In this document: one piece after another, positions 11,001 through 17,835 of the stretch
Layout of the letters: each line of letters starts with the position of its first letter
Position numbering within the stretch: the first letter of the stretch is position 1
Source of the DNA: a virus
Reading direction: 5' to 3' (one strand)
Length of the DNA: 20,482 nt
IMG/VR virus record: IMGVR_UViG_3300029787_000427
Coordinates: 1 to 20,482 of that record
Position numbers and translations under genes: made by a program
Notes under the pieces: generated by a model
Told to the model about the DNA's origin: nothing
Seen by the model: only the letters and a program-made list of their open reading frames with translations
Database searches by the model: none

Positions 11001-12428
11001 ATGGCAGATACAAAAACATCAGAAACTTTAGCACAAGAAGTTAAAAAACAAGATTATGGTATTTATAATCAAGGAAGAATAAAACTTAATTATAATGATG
11101 AAACTCAAGAATACTCTGAACAGTATGAACCTACAGAAGGATATAAAATGTTTATTCCTCCTATACCTAAAGATGTTAAATTACCTACTGATGTAACTGT
11201 ACCTGATACACCTATAACTGACCCTATGCCGAATTTACCTTCTGAGCCTGCAACTCCTATAGTACAACCAAGAGATGAAGGAGAAACTGCAGGTGAAAAA
11301 CGCAGAAGAGAAGATATGGAAAGATTTGGTCCGGGACAAGACCCTATGACATTTTCTAAAACAATGTCTAATATATTTACTCCGGGTACAGAACAAAATC
11401 TTTATTATTCTACTAGGGGTATACTAACTCAAGATGGAAATAATTTAACAGTAAATTTTGACCAAATAGATGAAGAAGGAGGATATGGTTTACCTTCTTT
11501 CCTAGGTGGAGCATTTAAATATGCAGAAAAAGATATTATATCTGGAACAATTAATAGATTAAAATATGCAGGTATTATTGAAGGTGGAAAAGATATAGAT
11601 GAATCTAAAGGATTGTATACATTTACTATTAATAGAGAAAAAATGGATAAGTATACAGACAATGTTTCTTCTTTAGCTAATAAATTAACTGGAGGCTACA
11701 GAGATGCTAACGGTAATTTTGTAAGGCGTAATGATTATTTAATAGAAGAGCTAGGTAAATTAGGTAAAGATGATGCTACTAAATTTATATCTGATATGGC
11801 TATAGCTTCTGATAATGATAATATGAAAAATATTATTGATAACGCAATAGCTAATGGAACTAGAGGGGCAGCAGCAGCATTAATAGCTTTCCAAACAGGT
11901 GAGGAATTAGATTTAGATAGAAAAGGTTTGTTTGGATTTACTTATTATAATGATGCATTTAAAGAAGCATATACTAATACATTAACTGAGTTAAAAGGAG
12001 CAGAGTCTCCAACAAAAGAAGAAGTTACTGAAGAAGAACCATCAAACATAGAAACACAGGCTTTAGTATCAGCTAGAAAAGAAGAACAGAGACAGCAATC
12101 AGATTCTATGAAAAATACTTTTGATAATTTAGTAAATGAAGCTAAAAAATCTAATAATCCTCAAGTTAAAACTGCATTATTAAATCAAGCATCAGCTTAT
12201 TCAGGTGCAGGAGATATAGCTGACCCTACAGAAGATGGAAAACAATTCCCTTCTAGCTATGGTGGTGTTTATCAAGGTGATACTAAAAAAAATACAAGTA
12301 ATAACAAATCTAATAATAATAATAATAACAAATCTAATAATAGTAATAAATCTAAAAATCAATCTATAGCATCAAAATTAAGTTCAGCCAAAAAAAAATA
12401 TGGCTCACTAGCTACAAGAGGAAAATAA
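11001..12428 (+). CDS. putative virion protein between portal and scaffold
   Basis: A 475-residue protein I do not recognise. Residues ~50-105 are Pro-rich with repeated PxTP-like elements and likely extended. The centre (~130-330) looks globular and mixed alpha/beta, and ~335-400 is charged and helical. The C-terminal ~50 residues are an Asn/Ser/Lys low-complexity tail ending in a basic KKKYGSLATRGK-type segment. There is no membrane segment and no catalytic motif. It starts 5 bases after the portal stop without a Shine-Dalgarno, so it probably depends on readthrough from portal. Position suggests a minor head or ejected internal protein. A series of hairpins follows its stop. Confidence 0.75.
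   Translation: MADTKTSETLAQEVKKQDYGIYNQGRIKLNYNDETQEYSEQYEPTEGYKMFIPPIPKDVKLPTDVTVPDTPITDPMPNLPSEPATPIVQPRDEGETAGEKRRREDMERFGPGQDPMTFSKTMSNIFTPGTEQNLYYSTRGILTQDGNNLTVNFDQIDEEGGYGLPSFLGGAFKYAEKDIISGTINRLKYAGIIEGGKDIDESKGLYTFTINREKMDKYTDNVSSLANKLTGGYRDANGNFVRRNDYLIEELGKLGKDDATKFISDMAIASDNDNMKNIIDNAIANGTRGAAAALIAFQTGEELDLDRKGLFGFTYYNDAFKEAYTNTLTELKGAESPTKEEVTEEEPSNIETQALVSARKEEQRQQSDSMKNTFDNLVNEAKKSNNPQVKTALLNQASAYSGAGDIADPTEDGKQFPSSYGGVYQGDTKKNTSNNKSNNNNNNKSNNSNKSKNQSIASKLSSAKKKYGSLATRGK
12299..12360 (+). repeat. AAT-rich tandem repeat encoding Asn/Ser/Lys tail
   Basis: An AAT-type microsatellite with a 24-bp period: the block ATAACAAATCTAATAAT occurs at 12301-12317 and 12325-12341, with degraded copies after it. 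It encodes the Asn/Ser/Lys low-complexity end of the 475-residue protein. Such tracts change length by slippage without breaking the frame. Confidence 0.75.
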
Positions 12429-12432
12429 CAAG

Positions 12433-12471
12433 TTTCTACTAACGTAGAAAAGCACTAGAATTTCTCTAGTG
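12433..12471 (+). other. two tandem stem-loops after the 475-residue gene
   Basis: TTTCTAC-TAAC-GTAGAAA (12433-12450) and CACTAGA-ATTTC-TCTAGTG (12453-12471) are perfect 7-bp stems with 4- and 5-base loops, only two bases apart. Neither is followed by a T run. They precede the true terminator at 12478. They may stabilise or direct processing of the upstream mRNA 3' end. Confidence 0.65.
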
Positions 12472-12477
12472 TTAAAA

Positions 12478-12512
12478 GGGCTACCTAGGATAACCTAGCC
12501 CCCTTATTTTTT
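12478..12512 (+). terminator. rho-independent terminator before capsid genes
   Basis: A GGG...CTAGG-ATAA-CCTAG-CCC hairpin (12478-12501; GGGCTA/TAGCCC pairing is an alternative) is followed by TTATTTTTT (12504-12512). It should end or reduce transcription arriving from the portal region before scaffold and capsid. The 63 bases after it hold another weak dyad, GTTAC (12536-12540)/GTAAC (12555-12559), and no convincing promoter. Confidence 0.75.
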
Positions 12513-12575
12513 ACACAACAAAATAAGAGCTACCTGTTACCATTCGCAGCCCTCGTAACTTAAAAGGAGTTATTC

Positions 12576-13478
12576 ATGAATGAAGAAGAAAAGCAAACTG
12601 AAGTTATTGAGGAAGGCAAAGAATCCGCACCAGTGGAGACTAAGTCTGAATCATTAGTAAGTTCAAAGCCTTACAAAAACAAAGACCGTGAGGATGTTTG
12701 GAAAGAAGATGAACCCAATAACGAACAGAGTGCAGCTACCGTTGACAAGGACACCGAAGAAAATTCTAAGGCTACTCCGGATGAACAACGCCCTGCAAGT
12801 GCTGAAGAAAAGGTGTTTAAAAAAAGATATGATGACCTTAAACGCCATCACGATTCTACTATCGGGAAGCACAAAGATGAACTTTTAAAACTTAAAAAGC
12901 AAGTCGAGCAAGCCGCTAAAAAAGCCTATCTACCTCAAATGTCTAAAGATGAATTAGATGATTGGAGAAAAGACAATCCTGAAATGTATGATGTTATGAA
13001 AACATTAGCATATGAGGAAGCTGATGAAAAAACAAAAGCTGTTGAAGTTAAACTAGAAGAGATTAAAAATGCTCAACTAAATTTAGCTAGAGAAAAAGCA
13101 GAAGTGGAATTAATTAAATTACACCCTGATTTTTACGATATTAAAAGCAGTGATGAATTTCATGAGTGGGTTGATAAGCAAGATGATATGATTAAAAATT
13201 GGTTATACAACAATTTTGATAATGCTAAACTTGCTGCTAGAGCTATTGATTTATATAAGATGGATTCAGGTCTATCTAAAAAAGCAAAAGTATCTAGTTC
13301 AGAGGCTAAAGCAGAAGCAGCAAAAGCTGTTACTAAAACTCGAACAGGTGAAGAAAACAAAATGAAGGAAAAGAAAGTTTGGAGCTTAAAAGAAATTTCT
13401 AAACTTAAACCTTATGAGTTTGATAAGTTAGAAAAAGAAATCGATACAGCAAAACGAGAAGGTAGAATCACGTCTTAA
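12576..13478 (+). CDS. head scaffolding protein
   Basis: A 300-residue, highly charged, almost entirely helical protein, as capsid scaffolds are. Residues 1-75 are acidic and disordered. Coiled-coil heptads run at ~80-122 and ~145-185. Then come LHPDFYDI (~189-196), EFHEWVDKQDD and ARAIDLYK, a signature I associate with scaffolds of marine podoviruses. The C-terminal ~45 residues are basic, as expected for the coat-binding end. Strong ribosome-binding site AAAAGGAG (12562-12569), 6 bases before ATG. It lies directly upstream of the major capsid gene. It would guide prohead assembly inside the shell and be lost on maturation. Confidence 0.85.
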   Translation: MNEEEKQTEVIEEGKESAPVETKSESLVSSKPYKNKDREDVWKEDEPNNEQSAATVDKDTEENSKATPDEQRPASAEEKVFKKRYDDLKRHHDSTIGKHKDELLKLKKQVEQAAKKAYLPQMSKDELDDWRKDNPEMYDVMKTLAYEEADEKTKAVEVKLEEIKNAQLNLAREKAEVELIKLHPDFYDIKSSDEFHEWVDKQDDMIKNWLYNNFDNAKLAARAIDLYKMDSGLSKKAKVSSSEAKAEAAKAVTKTRTGEENKMKEKKVWSLKEISKLKPYEFDKLEKEIDTAKREGRITS

Positions 13479-13512
13479 CGAACTAACTAAATAACAATAA
13501 AGGAGAAATAAA

Positions 13513-14412
13513 ATGGCAGTATCAAGAAGTTCCGGTTACGGAAATTTGCCTAATGATAATTTTATCCCTCAGATATTTAGTCAAAAAGTTCAAAAATTCT
13601 TCAGAAGAGCGTCTGTTGTTGAGGATATCACAAATACAGATTATGCCGGAGAAATTGAAAATTTTGGCGATACTGTGAAAATTATCAAAGAACCTGTAGT
13701 AAGCGTACAGTCTTACACAAGAGGTTCAGTAGTAAACCCGCAAGACTTAGCAGATGACCAAATTACTATGGTTGTTGACCAAGCTAATGCTTTTGCATTT
13801 AAAGTAGACGACATTGAAGAAAGACATTCTCACATTAACTTTGAGAGTGTTGCAACTTCATCAGGTGCGTATGCTCTTAAGAATAACTATGACCAAAACG
13901 TATTATCAAATATGTTCTCAGGTGCAGGAACAACTATTGGTTCCGATGGCTCAGGACAAGACGTAGGTTTTGGTTCTTCAGAAGTAGACCCATTAAACGT
14001 AATGGCTAATCATTCTAAGAGACTAAACGCAGCAGACATTCCATTTGAAAACAGATGGTTTGTTGCTTCACCTGCTTTTTACGAGCAATTACAGCAAACT
14101 GATTCTAAGTTACTTGACACACGTTTTTCAGGAGACGCTGACGGCGTACTGAGAAATGGTAAAGTGTACGAAGGAAACATTGGTGGTTTTACTTTATATA
14201 TGAGTAATAACTTACCTGCTTCTTCAACATCTAACTATGAAAAGTTATTATCAGGTCACATGTCTTCAGCTTCAACAGCAAATCATATTGCTAAGATTGA
14301 AGTTGTAAGAGACCCTGATTCTTTTGCTGATGTTGTACGTGGCTTACACGTTTTCGGAAGAAAAGTACTAAGAACAGAAGCTCTACTTGCAGAGCATATA
14401 TTAGTCGATTAA
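13513..14412 (+). CDS. major capsid protein
   Basis: A 299-residue coat protein of presumed HK97 fold. The start MAVSRSSGYGNLPNDNFIPQ leads to FSQKVQKFFRRASVVEDITN (~24-43), then GDTVKI (beta strand) and DIEERHSHINFESVATSSGA (the spine helix region, ~105-124). A peripheral-domain segment, FVASPAFYEQL, and a C-terminal part, RGLHVFGRKVLRTEALL, follow. Position after scaffold, length, and a strong AGGAG 7 bases before ATG agree. The gene uses more C-ending codons than its neighbours (AAC, GAC, TTC), as expected for the most abundant product. No N-terminal propeptide is obvious, and no protease is visible, so assembly is probably scaffold-only. Confidence 0.92.
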   Translation: MAVSRSSGYGNLPNDNFIPQIFSQKVQKFFRRASVVEDITNTDYAGEIENFGDTVKIIKEPVVSVQSYTRGSVVNPQDLADDQITMVVDQANAFAFKVDDIEERHSHINFESVATSSGAYALKNNYDQNVLSNMFSGAGTTIGSDGSGQDVGFGSSEVDPLNVMANHSKRLNAADIPFENRWFVASPAFYEQLQQTDSKLLDTRFSGDADGVLRNGKVYEGNIGGFTLYMSNNLPASSTSNYEKLLSGHMSSASTANHIAKIEVVRDPDSFADVVRGLHVFGRKVLRTEALLAEHILVD

Positions 14413-14430
14413 TAGAGGAGGAACTATATT

Positions 14431-14874
14431 ATGACAGCATATAATAGCAGTGTTACTTCTACTAACATTCCTGCAAAAAGGGGTGCTAGTATTCCAAGAG
14501 TAATATCAGACGTAGTAGATTTTTCTTCTACTACAAATGCTTCAGGCGACACTTTTGATATCTTACCTATTCCGGCTAATTCTTTAGTTTTAGCTGCAGG
14601 TTTTGATATTATGACAGTAGGTACTGGTTCAGGAACAGTTGCACTAGGAGATAGTGTAGATGCAGACCAGTATGTTGCAGCAGTAAACTTACAAGCTGCA
14701 GGACAAAAAGTAACGCTAGACGCTAACTACGCTTATTCTTCTGCTGATGCTATAAGAGCAACTATTGCTACAGCAGCAGTAAATGGAATAATCAGAGTAT
14801 GGGCTTGTGTTATTTCACTAGATGATGGTGCAACATTATCTGATAGTGATACACAAACATCAACTTACTCATAA
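14431..14874 (+). CDS. putative capsid decoration or head fibre protein
   Basis: A 147-residue protein, nearly all beta-strand-like with short polar turns and rich in Ala, Ser, Thr and Asp. SSTTNASGDTFDILPIPANS (~36-55) followed by a jelly-roll-like alternation, and IIRVWACVISLDDG near the end, match the small beta-rich proteins found next to capsid genes in many marine phages. A strong GAGGAGG lies 9 bases before ATG, the gene follows the capsid gene by 18 bases, and a hairpin follows its stop, so it is expected to be abundant and co-transcribed with the capsid. Decoration of the outer head is the likely job, but no specific family was confirmed. Confidence 0.7.
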   Translation: MTAYNSSVTSTNIPAKRGASIPRVISDVVDFSSTTNASGDTFDILPIPANSLVLAAGFDIMTVGTGSGTVALGDSVDADQYVAAVNLQAAGQKVTLDANYAYSSADAIRATIATAAVNGIIRVWACVISLDDGATLSDSDTQTSTYS

Positions 14875-14886
14875 TACATAAATAAT

Positions 14887-14910
14887 AAAGGGGGGTTTAT
14901 TCCCCCCTTT
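14887..14910 (+). terminator. hairpin terminator after capsid block
   Basis: AAAGGGGGG (14887-14895) pairs perfectly with CCCCCCTTT (14902-14910) around a 6-base loop. The stem is very stable for this genome, but the T tail is only the paired TTT plus scattered T, so it may be a partial terminator that protects the capsid mRNA and lowers tail gene expression. Confidence 0.8.
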
Positions 14911-14923
14911 AACTAAATTTAAA

Positions 14924-15214
14924 ATGCCAATATATATTTATGAAAATACTAAAACAGGTAAAGTATGGGAAGAGAATGTCCCCTATGAAGATAGAAATAA
15001 AATTGTTAAAAAAAATATAATTAGAATACCTGCAGCTACTAATATGCTTCGTATTTTAGATACAAATGAAAATAAAATTAGAGACCGTTTAGGTAGTATG
15101 GTCCAACAAGGTTATAAACAAAGAGATACTCTAGAAAAAAGAGGATTAATAAAAGTTTCTAACACTGAAAAAGAAAGTAGAGAGAAACGTAAACAAAAAA
15201 GGAAATGGGTATAG
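14924..15214 (+). CDS. small hypothetical protein in tail module
   Basis: A 96-residue protein beginning MPIYIYENTKTGKVWEENVP. The opening MPIYxYxxxxxGKxxE resembles the first strands of FmdB-type zinc-ribbon proteins, but the Cys residues are absent, so no zinc site can form. The second half is a highly charged helix (~45-96) ending in a Lys/Arg-rich tail. It starts 13 bases after the hairpin terminator with no Shine-Dalgarno, and ends directly against the next ATG (TAG-ATG). Function unknown; a tail assembly or adaptor accessory role is possible from position. Confidence 0.75.
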   Translation: MPIYIYENTKTGKVWEENVPYEDRNKIVKKNIIRIPAATNMLRILDTNENKIRDRLGSMVQQGYKQRDTLEKRGLIKVSNTEKESREKRKQKRKWV

Positions 15215-16294
15215 ATGAATTATTTACAATTATGTAATGCTGTATTATTAGAACTCAATGAAGTTGTATTAACTAGTGCAAACTTTGCAAATAGTAGAGG
15301 TGTACAAACTGCAACTAAAGAGTTTATTAATAAAGGTATTTCTGATTTGTATAATGCAGAATTAGAATGGGCATGGCTACACTCATCTAAAACTCAAGAC
15401 ACAATAGTAGGTCAACAAGAATATACTTTACCTACAGATATGAGAAAAGTAGATTTTGAATCTTTTTATCTTACACCAAAACAAGTTATATCTAATAATG
15501 AATTTACAAGTAATATTTCTAATTGGACAACTGTATCTGGTTCTCCTTCTTATTCAAGTTTAGGCAATGGTAGATTATTATTAAATAATTCAGAGGTAAC
15601 TCAATCAGTAACCGTAACTACTAACAGACCCTATCAGTTAGCAGTAAGAGCAATGGGAGGAACTATTAATCTTAAAGTAGGTACTTCGTCAGGGGATAGT
15701 AGTATTATTAATAGTAATATTTCTGTTACTAATGTAGGTGAAGGTAAAATGCATTATGTTTTATTTACCCCTACTGTTTCTACTATTTTTATAGGATTAG
15801 CAAATACTGCTAGTGCAGATTATTATGTAGATTTTATAAAGTTAGCAGAAGATTTTCAACCTTTTAAATTAAGATATATTTCTTATGACGATTTTTTAAG
15901 AGAATATACTCATAGAGATTTTGATACAGATGTTAAATATAAAAAACCTGATAGAGTATATAGAACACAAAATCACACAAGTTTTGGTTTAACACCTATA
16001 CCTAATAAAGATACTTACACTATTAACTATGAATATTTTAAAACCCATACAGATTTAAGTAGTGCCACAGATGAACCTTTAGTGCCTTCTATATATCATA
16101 GTGTTATAGTTAATAGAGCTAAATACTATTTATATAAATTACGTTCTGATGTTCCTATGGCAAATATAGCTAATGCTGAATATGAAGATGGTGTTAAAAG
16201 AATTAGAATAGAAATGTTAAATAAACCTGATTATATTAGAGATTTAAGAGTCAATCTTAATACTTTATCTTCAGGGGGTTTAACTAACGTATAA
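15215..16294 (+). CDS. head-tail adaptor / tail tube protein with inserted CBM-like domain
   Basis: A 359-residue protein. Residues 1-90 (MNYLQLCNAVLLEL, helices, ELEWAWLH, then VGQQEYTLPTDMRKV) and ~213-359 (FKLRYISYDDFLREY, FGLTPIPNKDTYTINYEYFK, then VPSIYHSVIVNRAKYYL) form the adaptor fold usual for short-tailed phages, comparable in position to P22 gp4 or T7 gp11. Between them, ~92-212, lies a complete beta-sandwich unit (NEFTSNISNWT..., QSVTVT, then YYVDFIKL) with the pattern of carbohydrate-binding modules of the CBM4/9 type. Relatives without the insert would be ~240 residues. It should dock under the portal; the insert may face outward. The next gene overlaps by TAATG. Confidence 0.75.
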   Translation: MNYLQLCNAVLLELNEVVLTSANFANSRGVQTATKEFINKGISDLYNAELEWAWLHSSKTQDTIVGQQEYTLPTDMRKVDFESFYLTPKQVISNNEFTSNISNWTTVSGSPSYSSLGNGRLLLNNSEVTQSVTVTTNRPYQLAVRAMGGTINLKVGTSSGDSSIINSNISVTNVGEGKMHYVLFTPTVSTIFIGLANTASADYYVDFIKLAEDFQPFKLRYISYDDFLREYTHRDFDTDVKYKKPDRVYRTQNHTSFGLTPIPNKDTYTINYEYFKTHTDLSSATDEPLVPSIYHSVIVNRAKYYLYKLRSDVPMANIANAEYEDGVKRIRIEMLNKPDYIRDLRVNLNTLSSGGLTNV

Positions 16295-17835
16295 TGCCTG
16301 ATACCTCTTCCTTAGCTCCTGCAATAGTTAGTTGTTCAGGAGGACTAGTTCTTAATAGAGATATATTTTCTATGCAACCGGGAGAAGCATTAGAGTTAAA
16401 AAATTTTGAACCTGATATTGCAGGTGGTTATAAAAAAATATTAGGAACATCATTATATAATTCTAATATTGTTCCTCAAGTTTCTTCTGCAAGTGAACGT
16501 ATTGTAATGTCAGCTATATTTAATGATGTAGTATTAGCAGCAAGAGGAGGAAGTATTCATAGAGCAGGTAGTTCAGGTTCTTGGACATCTTTAATTACAG
16601 GATTAGGAACACCTACTGTTAATTATGAATTTAGAAGATTTAATTTTGATGGGACAGATAAAATTGTTATATGTTCTGGAACATCTACACCTAGAATATT
16701 AGATACTAGTTATAGTGTAACTAATGTTAATGCAACAGGAAGTAATAATTTTAAATTTGTTGAAATATTTAAAAATCATATTTTCTTTGCGGGGCATCCT
16801 ACTAATAAACAAGAAATTAGTTTTATGGGTCCTTTTGAAACTAATAACTTTACCACTAATGATGGCGGAGGAACAATTAAAGTAGATACTGAAATTGTAG
16901 GATTAAAAACTTTTCGTGATAGTTTAATTATTTTTGGTAAGGATAGTATATTTAAATTAACAGGGTCTACTACATCTGATTTTGCTATTCAACCTGTTAC
17001 AAGAAAAATAGGATGTATAGATGGTAGAAGCATCCAAGAATTTAGTGGAGATGTTGTATTTTTAGCACCTGATGGATTAAGAACTATTGCAGGTACAGAT
17101 AGAATTGGTGACGTTGAGATTGGAACTATTTCTAAACAAATACAAGAAATTATAGATAATATTATAACTCATAACATTAATTCTTTAGTTATTAGAAATA
17201 AATCTCAATATAGATTATTTTTTCCTACTAGTGCTGACCAAGCAGAAGATTCAGCAAAAGGAATATCTTGTGTTATTAAAGGTCAACCTGAAGGTGGAGC
17301 AGCATTTGAATACTCAGAATTAGAAGGATTAAAAGTAGCATCATCAGATTCTGATTTTATAACTGATACAGAAACAATTATATCAGGTGGATATGATGGT
17401 TATATTTATAAACAAGAATCAGGAAATACTTTTGCTAGAGCAGGCAGTACTGTAAATATTAATGCTTTTTATAGAACACCTGATATGACAATGGGTGACC
17501 CCGGCATACGTAAAAACATGCAAAGGGTTATTTGGAATTATGAAAATGAAGGGGATGTTAATTCCAGTTTTAAAGTTCGTTATGATTTTGATAGCCCAAC
17601 AGTACCTCAGCCTGATGCTTACACTTTATCAACAGGAGCAGGTATTGCTGTTTATGGTTTATCATCATCAAAATATGGCACAGGAGTTTATGGTTCATCA
17701 GGAGCAAATTTAGTAAGACAATCTGTAGAGGGTAGTGGCTTTACCGTTGCATTGAGAGTAGAAGAAACCACTACTAATCAACCAATATCATTTAAAGGAT
17801 ATCAATTAGAATTTATACCCGGAGGTAGAAGATAA
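16294..17835 (+). CDS. tail hub / DNA-stabilisation-like protein
   Basis: A 513-residue, almost wholly beta-structured protein. Repeated short strands with Gly turns (e.g. GGLVLNRDIFSMQPGEALEL at 16-35, FRDSLIIFGKDSIFKLTG, GDVVFLAPDGLRTIAG, ISGGYDGYIYKQ) give the look of a beta-propeller, as in P22 gp10-type packaged-DNA stabilisation proteins and their podovirus tail-hub equivalents. The C-terminal ~100 residues form a further beta domain. It is translationally coupled to the adaptor (TAATG) and abuts the fibre gene. Role: closing the portal channel and connecting tail fibres. The family assignment is by pattern, not search. Confidence 0.7.
   Translation: MPDTSSLAPAIVSCSGGLVLNRDIFSMQPGEALELKNFEPDIAGGYKKILGTSLYNSNIVPQVSSASERIVMSAIFNDVVLAARGGSIHRAGSSGSWTSLITGLGTPTVNYEFRRFNFDGTDKIVICSGTSTPRILDTSYSVTNVNATGSNNFKFVEIFKNHIFFAGHPTNKQEISFMGPFETNNFTTNDGGGTIKVDTEIVGLKTFRDSLIIFGKDSIFKLTGSTTSDFAIQPVTRKIGCIDGRSIQEFSGDVVFLAPDGLRTIAGTDRIGDVEIGTISKQIQEIIDNIITHNINSLVIRNKSQYRLFFPTSADQAEDSAKGISCVIKGQPEGGAAFEYSELEGLKVASSDSDFITDTETIISGGYDGYIYKQESGNTFARAGSTVNINAFYRTPDMTMGDPGIRKNMQRVIWNYENEGDVNSSFKVRYDFDSPTVPQPDAYTLSTGAGIAVYGLSSSKYGTGVYGSSGANLVRQSVEGSGFTVALRVEETTTNQPISFKGYQLEFIPGGRR

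Noticed and set aside
12510-12540. Promoter for the scaffold/capsid genes using TTTACA at 12510-12515
   Set aside because: No acceptable -10 hexamer occurs 15-19 bases downstream; the best candidates match only about half of the consensus.
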